48,358 bases of DNA from an uncultured Oscillospiraceae bacterium (GCA_934591705.1 CAKTPM010000013.1:1-48358); one strand, 5' to 3'; numbered from the stretch's first letter, positions 22,588 to 31,520 are shown. The notes: generated from the letters alone by a model not told the origin. A program made the numbers and translations.

Positions 22588-24756
22588 TCAGCTCTTCGCC
22601 TGGCGCATGCTCAGGGAGATGCGCTTTTTCTTTTCATCCACCTCCAGCACCACCACCTTCACCACATCCCCCACGGACACCGCCTCGGAGGGGTGGCGGA
22701 GGAAGCGGTCGGCCACCTGGGAGATGTGCACCAAGCCGTCCTGGTGGACGCCGATGTCCACAAATACGCCGAAGTCGATGACATTGCGGACGGTGCCGGT
22801 GAGCTCCATGCCGGGCTTGAGGTCCTTTATCTCCAGCACATCCGTGCGGAGGATGGGCCGGGGCAGCTCGTCGCGGACATCCCGGCCGGGCTTCATCAGC
22901 TCAGCTGCGATATCCTGCAGGGTGGGCACGCCCACGCCGATGGCCTGGGCGGCCTTCTCGGGGCCGTAGTCCGCCAGCCGCCGGGGCAGATCGGTGAGCT
23001 TGCCGGCCCGGACATCCGCCAGGGTGTGGCCGGTGAGCTCCAGGAGGGCCTTGGCGGCGGCGTAGCTCTCCGGGTGGACGGCGGTATTGTCCAGCACAAC
23101 GGCGCTCTCCGGCACCCGCAGGAAGCCGGCGCACTGCTCGAAGGCCTTGGGCCCCAGCTTGGGCACCTTTTTGATCTGGGCCCGGGAGGTGAAGGCACCG
23201 TTTTCCTCCCGGTAGCTCACCACATTCTTCGCCGTGGTGCCATTGAGGCCCGCCACCCGCTGCAGCAGGGAGGGCGAGGCGGTGTTGATGTCCACGCCCA
23301 CGGCGTTGACGCAGTCCTCCACCACGCCGCTGAGAGCGTCATCCAGCCGCTTTTGGGGCATATCGTGCTGATACTGCCCCACGCCGATGGCCTTGGGGTC
23401 GATCTTCACCAGCTCCGCCAGAGGATCCTGGAGCCGCCGGGCGATGGACACGGCGCTGCGGAGGTTCACATCGTACTGGGGGAACTCCTCGGCGGCCAGC
23501 TTGCCGGCGGAGTATACGGAGGCCCCCGCCTCGGAGACGATCATGTAGCTGACATGGGCGCCCTTCTCATTCACCTGGCGGATGAGCTCCACCGCCATCT
23601 GCTCGGTCTCCCGGCCGGCGGTGCCGTTGCCGATGGCGATGTGCTCCACGCCGTGGCGGGCGATGAGCCGGGCCAGGGCGGCGATGGCCTCCTTCTTCTG
23701 GCGCTCGCCGTAGGTGGGATAGACCACGGCGGTGTCCAGCACCTTGCCGGTGGGATCCACCACCGCCACCTTGCAGCCCATGCGATAGCCGGGGTCCAGG
23801 CCCATGGTGACCTTGCCCTTCACCGGGGGCTGCATCAAAAGGGGCTTGAGGTTCAGGGCAAATTGGCCGATGGCCCCCTCGTTGGCCTCCTCGGTGAGGG
23901 CGCTGCGGGCCTCCCGTTCCAGGGAGGGGTAGATGAGCCGGTCATAGGCGTCCTCGCAGGCGGCCTTTATGAACTCCATGGCCGCCGAGCCGGGCTTCAC
24001 CGCCGCCCGGCGCAGAAGGGGCAGGGCCTGGTCACGGTCCAGCAGCACCGTGGCGGTGAGATAGCCCTCCTTCTCGCCCCGGTTGATGGCCAGCACCTGG
24101 TGGCCCGCCAGCTTGGCCAGGGGGCGGTCAAAGTTGTAGTAGAGCCGGTAGACGCTGTCCTCCTCCTTGGCGGCCAGGCAGCGCAGATGGCCCTGCCGCT
24201 GCAGCAGCCCCCGGAGGGCCTTGCGGATGTCGGCATCGTCGGAGAGTATCTCGGCGATGATGTCGCTGGCCCCCTGGAGGGCATCGGCCAGAGTCTCCAC
24301 GCCCTTTTCCGGGTCGATGAAAGCCAGCGCGGCGGCCTCCGGAGCGGGGCAGGCCCGCTCCTGGGCCAGCAGCAGCTCCGCCAGGGGAGCCAGGCCCTTC
24401 TCCCGGGCCACGGTGGCCCGGGTGCGGCGCTTTTGCTTATAGGGCCGGTAGAGATCCTCCACCTCCGCGAGCGTGGCGGCGGCATCGATGGCGGCGGCCA
24501 GCTCCGCGGTGAGCTTGCCCTGCTCGCCGATGGCCTTTTTCACGGCCTCCCGGCGCTCCTCCAGACTGCGGAGGTAGCCCAGGCGCTCGCAGAGCGTCCG
24601 CAGGGCGGTATCGTCCATGGCGCCGTGGAGCTCCTTGCGGTAGCGGGCGATGAAGGGCACGGTGTTGCCCTCGTCCAGCAGGCGCACCACATTCTCCACA
24701 TGCCGGGGATCCTTGTCCAGTTCCTGTGCGATGGTCTTGATGATATCCATATACAT
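22588..24756 (-). CDS. tex: Tex-family S1 RNA-binding transcriptional accessory protein
   Basis: 722 residues. Tex has a Spt6-like architecture: N-terminal helical region (VVRLLDEGNTVPFIARYRKE), a YqgF/RNase H-like domain near 320-450 (GLDPGYRMGCKVAVVDPTGK), helix-hairpin-helix modules (VGVDINTASPSLLQRVAGL, LGPKAFEQCAGFLRV) and a C-terminal S1 domain (GMELTGTVRNVIDFGVFVDI). Implicated in transcription and stress tolerance. GGAGAAGGAAG precedes the ATG. Confidence 0.96.
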   Translation of the reverse strand: MYMDIIKTIAQELDKDPRHVENVVRLLDEGNTVPFIARYRKELHGAMDDTALRTLCERLGYLRSLEERREAVKKAIGEQGKLTAELAAAIDAAATLAEVEDLYRPYKQKRRTRATVAREKGLAPLAELLLAQERACPAPEAAALAFIDPEKGVETLADALQGASDIIAEILSDDADIRKALRGLLQRQGHLRCLAAKEEDSVYRLYYNFDRPLAKLAGHQVLAINRGEKEGYLTATVLLDRDQALPLLRRAAVKPGSAAMEFIKAACEDAYDRLIYPSLEREARSALTEEANEGAIGQFALNLKPLLMQPPVKGKVTMGLDPGYRMGCKVAVVDPTGKVLDTAVVYPTYGERQKKEAIAALARLIARHGVEHIAIGNGTAGRETEQMAVELIRQVNEKGAHVSYMIVSEAGASVYSAGKLAAEEFPQYDVNLRSAVSIARRLQDPLAELVKIDPKAIGVGQYQHDMPQKRLDDALSGVVEDCVNAVGVDINTASPSLLQRVAGLNGTTAKNVVSYREENGAFTSRAQIKKVPKLGPKAFEQCAGFLRVPESAVVLDNTAVHPESYAAAKALLELTGHTLADVRAGKLTDLPRRLADYGPEKAAQAIGVGVPTLQDIAAELMKPGRDVRDELPRPILRTDVLEIKDLKPGMELTGTVRNVIDFGVFVDIGVHQDGLVHISQVADRFLRHPSEAVSVGDVVKVVVLEVDEKKKRISLSMRQAKS

Positions 24757-24838
24757 TCTTCCTTCTCCGGGATTTTCACGCCCTCCATCCTACCACACCC
24801 CCGGGAAAAACTCAAGCGCCCGGGGCGGTGCAGCGCGC

Positions 24839-24881
24839 AAAAAACCGCGCATCCCCGATGCGCTGTTTCGGGGATGCGCGG
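24839..24881 (-). terminator. spo0A terminator
   Basis: Stem CCGCGCATCCCCGA / TCGGGGATGCGCGG, with a T-run on the minus strand. Confidence 0.85.
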
Positions 24882-24897
24882 GTCATCGGCGCCGGTA

Positions 24898-25665
24898 TCA
24901 GCTCACGCTGCGCCGGCGGCGCTGCAGGGAAATGCGGTCGGCGATCATGGCGATGAACTCGCTGTTGGTGGGCTTTCCCTTGGCGGAATTCACCGTGTAG
25001 CCGAAGTATTTCTGAAGTGTCTCCAGGTCGCCCCGGTCCCAGGCCACCTCGATGGCGTGGCGGATGGCTCGCTCCACCCGGCTGGGCGTGGTGGAAAAGC
25101 GCTTGGCCACCTGGGGATAGAGCACCTTGGTCACGGCGTTGATGACATCCATGTCCTCCACCGCGATGATAATGGCCTCCCGGAGATACTGATAGCCCTT
25201 GATGTGGGCAGGCACGCCGATCTCATGGATGATGGCGGTGACCTTGCCCTCCAGAGCCGAAGGGGTGGCAGGCCCCTCCTCCGCCGGATCCAGGGCCCGG
25301 CGTATCTGCTCCAGCAGGGAGGGCACATGCACCGGCTTGGCCATGAAGTAGCACACCCCCTTGTCCAGGGCCTGTGACACCGTGGCGTCGTTGCACAGAC
25401 TGGACACGGCGATGATCCGCGGGCGCTCCTCCGGGGCCAGCATCCCCAGAAGCCCCAGGCCGTCCAATGAGGGCAGCATCATGTCCAGCAGCACCACCTG
25501 CGGGCGGCACTTGCCGATAAGCTCCAGGGCCTCCATGCCGTCGCCGGTCTCCCCTACCACGACGAACTCCCCGGTGGCCTCTAATTGCCGATGCAGCAGT
25601 GCGCGGAACTCTTCACTGCTGTCGGCCAACAGTATTTCTGCGCGGTTTTCCGTAAGGTTTTCCAT
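24898..25665 (-). CDS. spo0A: Sporulation master regulator Spo0A
   Basis: 255 residues. N-terminal receiver domain (residues ~10-125) with the phospho-acceptor Asp in VVLLDMMLPSLDG and Lys in MAKPVHV; C-terminal DNA-binding effector domain with HEIGVPAHIKGYQYLREAI, TTPSRVERAIRHAIEVAWDRG and GKPTNSEFIAMIAD, all diagnostic for Spo0A. It commits the cell to sporulation when phosphorylated. Clustered 0A-box sequences upstream suggest autoregulation. AGGGGGAC lies before the ATG. Confidence 0.97.
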   Translation of the reverse strand: MENLTENRAEILLADSSEEFRALLHRQLEATGEFVVVGETGDGMEALELIGKCRPQVVLLDMMLPSLDGLGLLGMLAPEERPRIIAVSSLCNDATVSQALDKGVCYFMAKPVHVPSLLEQIRRALDPAEEGPATPSALEGKVTAIIHEIGVPAHIKGYQYLREAIIIAVEDMDVINAVTKVLYPQVAKRFSTTPSRVERAIRHAIEVAWDRGDLETLQKYFGYTVNSAKGKPTNSEFIAMIADRISLQRRRRSVS

Positions 25666-25757
25666 TGCTTTTTTGTCCCCCTAAAAAATACAATTTCCTC
25701 CCTCAGCGCTCTGGGCGGATGCACGATAAAGCCCGGTTTATCGCTTTTCGTAGTTAT

Positions 25758-25786
25758 AAATTACCAGAAACGGACAGAGTTTTCAA
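25758..25786 (-). promoter_or_regulatory. Candidate sigma-A promoter of spo0A
   Basis: Minus strand TTGAAA, 17-bp spacer, TAATTT. No sigma-H pattern was recognised. Confidence 0.45.
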
Positions 25787-25794
25787 GGCGATTT

Positions 25795-25851
25795 TGTCGA
25801 ATAAACCCAAGTTTCGTTCGACCCGCTTCGACAGTGTCCCAAATTGTCAAA
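25795..25851. promoter_or_regulatory. Cluster of 0A boxes upstream of spo0A
   Basis: TGTCGAA at 25795-25801 and its complement TTCGACA at 25827-25833 are exact matches to the Spo0A box; TTCGACC (25818-25824) and TTGTCAA (25844-25850) are near matches. They lie just upstream of the candidate -35. Confidence 0.7.
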
Positions 25852-25949
25852 ATGTGGTGCTTTGCCTGTTTTTCCGGCACCATATGCAGGATTTTGCGCA
25901 TAAAGTTTCACGGCTTCTTTACAAACCCCCGGCCGGGCGGATTTTTCCC

Positions 25950-25978
25950 TTGACAAACGGCGGCAAAGTGGGTATAGT
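25950..25978 (+). promoter_or_regulatory. Promoter of the T-box/ileS transcript
   Basis: TTGACA, 17-bp spacer, TATAGT. Confidence 0.85.
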
Positions 25979-25984
25979 ACAGAC

Positions 25985-26266
25985 AATATTGTGAAACTGC
26001 GAGGAAGGGGACAGTAGCGTCTCGTACAAGGACCCGCCAAGAGAGCCGCCGGCAGGTGTAAGGCGGAGGGGTCGGAGCGCGCGAAGATCACCCCGGAGCA
26101 TCCGGCTGAACTGCACAGTAAGCCCGGACGGCAGAGGGCCGTTATCAACCCCCGCCCCATGCACCCGTGGGGAGCGAGCGGCCGTGCCCCGGCATGGCAA
26201 CAAGAGTGGTACCGCAGAGGTCATTTCGCCTTTGTCTCTTATGGAAAGAGACAGGGGCTTTTTTAT
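25985..26266 (+). promoter_or_regulatory. T-box leader of ileS (tRNA-Ile-sensing riboswitch)
   Basis: A long structured leader ends with the conserved T-box sequence AACAAGAGTGGTACCGCAG (~26200-26218), which binds the uncharged tRNA acceptor end, then a terminator (GCCTTTGTCTCTT / AAAGAGACAGGGGC, T-run; 26228-26266). An ATC triplet in CGAAGATCACC near 26087 is a fitting Ile specifier codon. Uncharged tRNA-Ile favours the antiterminator and ileS expression. Confidence 0.9.
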
Positions 26267-26322
26267 TTTCCCCGCAAGCGGCTGTGTCATTATCAAAAAT
26301 CATCATACAAAGGAGCACAACT

Positions 26323-29076
26323 ATGGAATACAAAAAAACGCTGAATATGCCCAAGAGCGGCTTCCCCATGCGGGCGGGCCTGCCCATGCGCGAGCCGGAC
26401 ATGCTCCGCCACTGGCAGGAGCTGGACCTCTATAACGAGCTTTTGAAGAAGAACGAGGGAAAGCCCCTGTTCTCCCTCCATGACGGCCCTCCGTTCTCCA
26501 ACGGCAACATCCACATGGGCCACGCCCTGAACAAGGCCATCAAGGACTTCATGAACCGCTCGGCGGCCATGCGGGGCTACTTCACCCCCTACATCCCCGG
26601 CTGGGACAACCACGGCATGCCCATCGAAAGCGCCATCATCAAGGAGCAGAAGCTCAACCACAAGGCCATGAGCGTGGCGGACTTCCGCAGCGCCTGCCAT
26701 GACTACGCCCAGAAGTATGTGGACCTGCAGAGCCAGGGCTTCCAGCGCATGGGCGTGTTCGGCGACTGGGAGCACCCCTACTGCACCATGGACAAGACCT
26801 TTGAGGCCGAGGAGGTCAAGGTCTTCGGCGAGATGTACAAGAAGGGCTATATCTACAAGGGCCTCAAGCCCGTTTACTGGTGCTACCACGACGAGACCGC
26901 CCTGGCCGAGGCGGAGATCGAGTATCAGGACGATCCCTGCACCACCGTGTTCGTGAAGTTCCCCATGCACGATGATCTGGGCAAGCTGAGCCACCTGGAC
27001 AAGAGCAAGCTCTTCTTCGTCATCTGGACCACCACCATCTGGACCCTGCCCGGCAACCTGGCCATTGCCCTGCACCCCGACGAGAGCTACGCCGTGGTGA
27101 AGGCCCCCAACGGCGAGATGTATGTGATGGCCGAGGCCCTGACGGAGAAGGTCATGGGCATCGGCGGCTTTGACAGCTACGAGATCGTCGAGACCCATCC
27201 GGGCTCCTTCTATGAGAACATGCTGGCCGACCACCCCTTCCTGCCCAAGACCTCCCGCCTGGTGCTGGCGGACTATGTCACCATGGACTCCGGTACCGGC
27301 TGCGTGCACACCGCCCCCGGCTTCGGTGCCGACGACTATGTCACCTGCAAGCGCTACGATATGGACATGGTGGTGCCCGTGGACGACCAGGGCCGCCACA
27401 CCGACTACGCCGGCAAGTACGCCGGGATGCTGGTGGAGGAGTCCAACCCCGTGATCCTCCGGGATATGCAGGAGGCCGGCTCCCTCTTCGCCCAGCAGGA
27501 GATCGTCCACAGCTATCCCCACTGCTGGCGCTGCAAAAAGCCCATCATCTTCCGGGCCACCCCCCAGTGGTTCTGCTCCGTGGAGTCCTTCAAGGACCAG
27601 GCCATCGCCGCCTGCGACGAGGTCCGCTGGCTGCCCGCCTGGGGCATTGACCGCATGAAGTCCATGATCAACGAGCGGGCCGACTGGTGCATCTCCCGCC
27701 AGCGCCGCTGGGGCCTGCCCATCCCGGTCTTCTACTGCAAGAAGTGCGGCAAGCCCGTCTGCAACGACGATACCATCCGCTCCGTGGCCGCCATCTTCGA
27801 GCAGAAGGGCTCCAACGCCTGGTTCGACATGGAGGCCGAGGACCTCCTGCCCCAGGGCTACACCTGCCCCCTGTGCGGCGGCGCCGAGGGCTTCGAAAAG
27901 GAGACCGACACCCTGGATGGCTGGTTCGACTCCGGCTCCACCCACTTCTGCACCATGGAGCGCGACCAGCACTTCTGGCCCGCCACCGTGTACTTCGAGG
28001 GTCTCGACCAGTACCGCGGCTGGTTCCAGAGCTCCCTGCTGGTGGCCGTAGGCGCCCTGGGCCGGGGCGCCCCCTTCAAGGAGTGCATCACCCACGGCTG
28101 GACCGTGGACGGCGAGGGCCGGGCCATGCACAAGTCCCTGGGCAACGGCATGGATCCCAACGAGATCATCTCCAAGTACGGCGCAGACCTCCTGCGCCTG
28201 TGGGCCGGCAGCGCCGACTACCATGTGGATGTCCGCTGCTCGGACGATATCTTCAAGCAGCTCTCCCAGAACTATCTGAAGTTCCGCAACACCTCCAAGT
28301 TCTGCCTGGATAACCTGGTGGGCTTTGACGCCAACAAGCTGGTGGCCCCCGGCGATATGCTGCCCCTGGACCGCTGGGCCGTCAGCCGCCTCAACGCCCT
28401 GATGGAGAAGGTGGAGGGCTACTACTATAACTACGAGTTCCACTCCATCGCCCACGCCATCAACGACTTCTGCGTGCTGGATCTGAGCGCCTTCTACTTC
28501 GACATCATCAAGGACCGCCTCTACTGCGACGAGGCCGAGGGGCTCTCCCGCCGCAGTGCCCAGAGCGCCGTGTGGATGATCCTGGATGCCATGACCCGCA
28601 TGTTCGCCCCCATTCTGGCCTTCACCTGCGATGAGATCTGGCTGGCCATGCCTCACCGCACCGAGGACGATGCCCGCAACATCCTCTTCAATGAGATGAA
28701 AAAGCCCTATGCCGACTATGCCCTCAGCGCCCAGGAGATGGCCAAGTGGAACGCTCTCGAGGAGCTGCGCACCGCCGTCAACGGCGCCCTGGAGCAGGCC
28801 CGGGCCGACAAGCGCATCGGCAAGGCCCTGGAGGCGGAGGTGGATGTCACCGTGCCCGCGGAGCTGGCCTTCGCCGCCGACATGGCCCCCGATGCCCTGG
28901 CGGATATCCTCATCGTCTCCCAGGTGCGCCTCACCGTGGGCGACAGGCTGGAGGTGGCGGTGAAGCCCGCCGCCGGCTGCAAGTGCGCCCGCTGCTGGAA
29001 GGTGCTGCCCACCGTCACCGGTGAGCTGTGCCCCCGCTGCGCCGCCGTGGTGGCCAAGCTGCCCGCCATCGAATAA
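26323..29076 (+). CDS. ileS: Isoleucyl-tRNA synthetase
   Basis: 917 residues. Class I synthetase: HIGH-type motif GNIHMGHALN near residue 63, CP1 editing domain (WTTTIWTLPGNLAIA near 235-250), WFDSGSTHF, and the second signature as GRAMHKSLGNG near residue 602, where KMSKS would be expected. The anticodon-binding helical domain follows, and a C-terminal zinc finger CKCARCWKVLP...CPRC is present, as in bacterial type 1 enzymes. AAAGGAG precedes the ATG; the frame upstream of it belongs to the T-box leader. Confidence 0.97.
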   Translation: MEYKKTLNMPKSGFPMRAGLPMREPDMLRHWQELDLYNELLKKNEGKPLFSLHDGPPFSNGNIHMGHALNKAIKDFMNRSAAMRGYFTPYIPGWDNHGMPIESAIIKEQKLNHKAMSVADFRSACHDYAQKYVDLQSQGFQRMGVFGDWEHPYCTMDKTFEAEEVKVFGEMYKKGYIYKGLKPVYWCYHDETALAEAEIEYQDDPCTTVFVKFPMHDDLGKLSHLDKSKLFFVIWTTTIWTLPGNLAIALHPDESYAVVKAPNGEMYVMAEALTEKVMGIGGFDSYEIVETHPGSFYENMLADHPFLPKTSRLVLADYVTMDSGTGCVHTAPGFGADDYVTCKRYDMDMVVPVDDQGRHTDYAGKYAGMLVEESNPVILRDMQEAGSLFAQQEIVHSYPHCWRCKKPIIFRATPQWFCSVESFKDQAIAACDEVRWLPAWGIDRMKSMINERADWCISRQRRWGLPIPVFYCKKCGKPVCNDDTIRSVAAIFEQKGSNAWFDMEAEDLLPQGYTCPLCGGAEGFEKETDTLDGWFDSGSTHFCTMERDQHFWPATVYFEGLDQYRGWFQSSLLVAVGALGRGAPFKECITHGWTVDGEGRAMHKSLGNGMDPNEIISKYGADLLRLWAGSADYHVDVRCSDDIFKQLSQNYLKFRNTSKFCLDNLVGFDANKLVAPGDMLPLDRWAVSRLNALMEKVEGYYYNYEFHSIAHAINDFCVLDLSAFYFDIIKDRLYCDEAEGLSRRSAQSAVWMILDAMTRMFAPILAFTCDEIWLAMPHRTEDDARNILFNEMKKPYADYALSAQEMAKWNALEELRTAVNGALEQARADKRIGKALEAEVDVTVPAELAFAADMAPDALADILIVSQVRLTVGDRLEVAVKPAAGCKCARCWKVLPTVTGELCPRCAAVVAKLPAIE

Positions 29077-29104
29077 GCCACCCTTCGGCATCATAAAAGA
29101 TCAT

Positions 29105-29145
29105 AAAAGCGCCGCCTGTGGCATCGGTCACAGGCGGCGCTTTTT
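29105..29145 (+). terminator. ileS terminator
   Basis: Stem AAAAGCGCCGCCTGTG / CACAGGCGGCGCTTTTT. Confidence 0.92.
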
Positions 29146-29227
29146 ACTGTGTAAAGGCCGGGGCTTTCACATTTCCCCGGCGGCTTGGGGGGCTGTAAGG
29201 GACTTGCGCCCTGCCGCCGACGGGGGC

Positions 29228-30061
29228 TCAGACCACCAGGTTCAGCTTATTGAGCTGCTTGATCTGCTCTTTTCCGTTGGTGGCCGTGTAGATGCGCGTG
29301 GTGTCAAGGCAGCTGTGGCCCAGCAGGTCGGCCAGGCCGATGGGATCGCGGTTGCGCTTATAGTGCGTGGCGGCGAAAAGGTGCCTTAGGGCGTGGGGGT
29401 GGCCCTTCTCGGTGTCGATGCCGGCGGCCTCGCACAGCCGGTTCATATAGCGCCACATGTTCGTCCGATCCAGGGGCCTGCCGGTGGAGGTGAGGATCAC
29501 TGGCCCCGAGAGGATGCCGCAGCACTGGGCGTATCGGAGGATCTTCTCGCTGAGGGCCTCCGGGATAAAGATGATCCGGGTCTTGCCCTTGTTGCGGACG
29601 ATGGCCCGGCCCCTTTTGGCGGCCTCCACGGTGATGTACGCCAGCTCCCCCACGCGGATGCCGGTGGCGCAGAGCATCTGCAGGGCCAGGGCGATGCGCT
29701 GGTTGCCCATGGCCTCCGCCGTTCTCACCAGCCGCACATACTCCTCATAGAGCAGCTCCTTTTCCTCGGGGTAGTATATCTGCCGCTGGATACGCAGCCG
29801 CTTGACGCACATTTCGGGATAGCCCAGAAACCGCAGAAACAGGTTCAGCGGGCCAATCTTGCTGTTGACGGTGGAGCTCATATTCCGATCCATGATAACG
29901 GATTTGTACTCCAGCACAAGGTCCTTTTCCAAATCCCTGCCATCCAGAAATTTCACGAAATCCGCCACGGTGGTGCGGTAGACGCCGATGGTGCTTTTGG
30001 CGGTTTCATTCTGGAAAAGGTGCCTTTCAAATGCCTCGATATGCTCCTGACAAATTTTCAT
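29228..30061 (-). CDS. Tyrosine recombinase (XerC/D-phage integrase family)
   Basis: 277 residues. N-terminal SAM-like core-binding domain (residues ~1-90, with TAKSTIGVYRTTVADFVKFL) and a C-terminal catalytic domain with the complete set: Arg in CATGIRVGEL, Lys in RNKGKTRII, HALRH, LGHS and the nucleophile Tyr in DTTRIYTA. AAAAGGAG before the ATG at 30061 decides the start. Divergent from P2 with a ~105-bp gap. Its first 14 codons and the whole gap recur inverted beside P3. No other phage or transposon gene is near, which fits a site-specific inversion or cassette-moving enzyme rather than a prophage integrase; this role is inference. Confidence 0.92.
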   Translation of the reverse strand: MKICQEHIEAFERHLFQNETAKSTIGVYRTTVADFVKFLDGRDLEKDLVLEYKSVIMDRNMSSTVNSKIGPLNLFLRFLGYPEMCVKRLRIQRQIYYPEEKELLYEEYVRLVRTAEAMGNQRIALALQMLCATGIRVGELAYITVEAAKRGRAIVRNKGKTRIIFIPEALSEKILRYAQCCGILSGPVILTSTGRPLDRTNMWRYMNRLCEAAGIDTEKGHPHALRHLFAATHYKRNRDPIGLADLLGHSCLDTTRIYTATNGKEQIKQLNKLNLVV

Positions 30062-30236
30062 TTTTTCTCCTTTTTGCAACAAATTTTATTTACAACAAAA
30101 TTTTTTCTCTTTTCGGAAGAAGTCCCTTATCAAGCCAAATCCCTTGGCTATTATACCAAATATCTATTGAAGAAAATTGTTGCTCTTGCTCTGTGCCTCG
30201 TTCTGGCCCTGAGCCTGTGCGCCACCGCCTTCGCTG
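30019..30236. repeat. Left arm of a long inverted repeat (recombinase 5' end + intergenic + P2 signal peptide)
   Basis: 30019-30174 is identical to the reverse complement of 36177-36332 (156 bp, no mismatch seen). Similarity continues with few changes to about 30236 in the signal-peptide codons. Identity stops abruptly at 30019, inside the recombinase gene. Confidence 0.93.
30133..30149. promoter_or_regulatory. Dyad AGCCAA-N5-TTGGCT, candidate recombinase or operator site (left)
   Basis: Lies in the gap between the recombinase and P2, exactly between a weak -35 (TTATCA) and -10 (TATTAT) reading towards P2. A TATAAT on the minus strand overlaps. An identical inverted copy is at 36202-36218. 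Confidence 0.5.
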
Positions 30237-31102
30237 CTGCTGACACCTTTGACCTGTATGTTGCCAACGACAGCAACATGAAGGACTATTCCAATGTCAA
30301 GTCCGATGCCTCCCTTACCGGCGGCTTTGATGATGTCGCAATGACCAATGTGGCCGCTCAGACTAACTCCGATGGCTCCGGTAACCTGGAGTACATCAAG
30401 GATGGCGCCGCTGGTACCAACTTCTTTGTCAAGACCACCGCTCCCACTGTCAAGAGCTATGCCGTTACCGAACACGGTAAGACTGCTGTTCTCTACTATG
30501 TGAACAAGGTCGATTCTGCTGAGGTCGAGTATCAGGCCATCGCTGAGAAGTTCACCAACTTCGGTGTCAAGTGCGGCCAGGTGAACACCGCCGTTTCTGG
30601 CTTCAACACCAAGATCGACTACTACAAGGTCACCAAGACCTCCGTTGCCGCCGTTGCTAAGGATAGTATCTACGGCGAAGCCGACACTGGCGTAAGCGTT
30701 CTGGTTGGCAAAGAGATCGTTGTTGTCGGCGGTGCTGCCATTGACACCGTTGCTCACAACTGGAGTGTCACCGGCGTGAAGCTGGACGAGAAGAACAACA
30801 CCGTTCCCACCGAGGTTTTCTGCCCCGTCTGCAACACCAAGATCACTGCCATCTACAAGGTTGGTAAGGCTCCCGCTGGCTCTGAGGTCGTTCCCGTTCC
30901 CGGCTATTCCACTGTTACCGGTGGCGTTGCCACTGATGGCTATGTGTTCGTGAAGACCGCTGGTGTCGTTTCCCCCACCACCTCTGGCAGCAAGGTTGAC
31001 TCCGCCAAGACCTTCGACGCCGGTATCGCTCTGTATGTTGGCATGAGCATCTCCGCCGTCGCCGGCTCCGCCGTTGTGATCGGTAAGAAGAAGGAGTTCT
31101 AA
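30167..31102 (+). CDS. P2: secreted family member beside the recombinase, TTG start
   Basis: 311 residues from the TTG at 30167. Signal peptide as P1 except for the initiator codon; middle part homologous to P1 (SDGSGNLEYIKDG, FTNFGVKCGQVNTAV, GVKLDEKNNTVPTEVFCPVC); tail SAKTFDAG plus hydrophobic helix plus GKKKEF. There is no ATG and no Shine-Dalgarno at the family start: the sequence before it is the recombinase promoter region. The frame happens to be open for ~770 bp upstream, opposite the recombinase, which I do not take as coding. Either weakly or leaderlessly expressed, or a silent copy. Confidence 0.72.
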   Translation: MKKIVALALCLVLALSLCATAFAAADTFDLYVANDSNMKDYSNVKSDASLTGGFDDVAMTNVAAQTNSDGSGNLEYIKDGAAGTNFFVKTTAPTVKSYAVTEHGKTAVLYYVNKVDSAEVEYQAIAEKFTNFGVKCGQVNTAVSGFNTKIDYYKVTKTSVAAVAKDSIYGEADTGVSVLVGKEIVVVGGAAIDTVAHNWSVTGVKLDEKNNTVPTEVFCPVCNTKITAIYKVGKAPAGSEVVPVPGYSTVTGGVATDGYVFVKTAGVVSPTTSGSKVDSAKTFDAGIALYVGMSISAVAGSAVVIGKKKEF

Positions 31103-31129
31103 TTAACCGCTTCGGTTTAACGAACAACT

Positions 31130-31164
31130 AAAAAAGATGCACCCGCAAGGGTGCATCTTTTTTT
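31130..31164 (+). terminator. P2 terminator
   Basis: Stem AAAGATGCACCC / GGGTGCATCTTT, preceded by a small UUCG-type hairpin (AACCGCTTCGGTT). The same terminator follows P3, P4 and a remnant at 34886. Confidence 0.9.
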
Positions 31165-31247
31165 GTGTGCAGCATAGACGGCACAATGGTGCCCTGTAGG
31201 GGCCGACGCCTCTGTCGGCCCGGTTATCGGTGTTTTCTCGCCCTATA

Positions 31248-31520
31248 TTGACAATTCCAAACTGTCGTTTTATAATGACCTTGGCGCTGCACAACGGCAG
31301 GCGGTTGGCCACACCACCCGAAAGGGGGTGAGGCAATGCGTATCACCTTACATATCGGGCCTTTTACGGTTACGATCATTGTAAAGCAGAAACGCGAAAA
31401 CCGCCACCCGGCACGGTGACGGTTTTCATGAAACATTGAAAATCTAACTTCGCATGGGCTAACCGCTTGTCGCAGCGCCCTTTCTATTTATTATTATAGC
31501 AGGGTTTACGGGTTTGTCAA
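31248..31520. mobile_element. Peptide-coding convergent-promoter element, copy 3
   Basis: Plus promoter TTGACA-N17-TATAAT (31248-31276), minus promoter TTGACA-N16-TATAAT (31493-31520), central hairpin around 31397-31426. Nearly identical to copy 1 across the peptide gene, and to copy 2 upstream. Confidence 0.75.
31336..31419 (+). CDS. 27-residue basic peptide of unknown function, copy 3
   Basis: Same peptide as copy 1; the DNA differs at a synonymous position (CCG for CCT). GGGGGTGAGG ribosome site. See copy 1 for reasoning. Confidence 0.65.
   Translation: MRITLHIGPFTVTIIVKQKRENRHPAR

Noticed and set aside
22534..25377. 947-codon open frame antisense to tex and spo0A
   Set aside because: Crosses two well-identified genes and an intergenic terminator; the translation is Gly/His/Leu-rich and unlike any family.
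26293..29094. Long open frame antisense to ileS (933 codons)
   Set aside because: A shadow of high GC at third codon positions: no ribosome site, low-complexity Val/Gly/His-rich translation, no motif.
29228..30061. Prophage integrase
   Set aside because: No phage structural, replication or lysis genes and no tRNA attachment site nearby; the inverted repeat at its 5' end fits a local recombinase better.
29393..30166. Upstream extension of P2 as a fusion protein
   Set aside because: The frame is open only because it lies opposite the recombinase gene; it would place the signal peptide in the middle of the protein.
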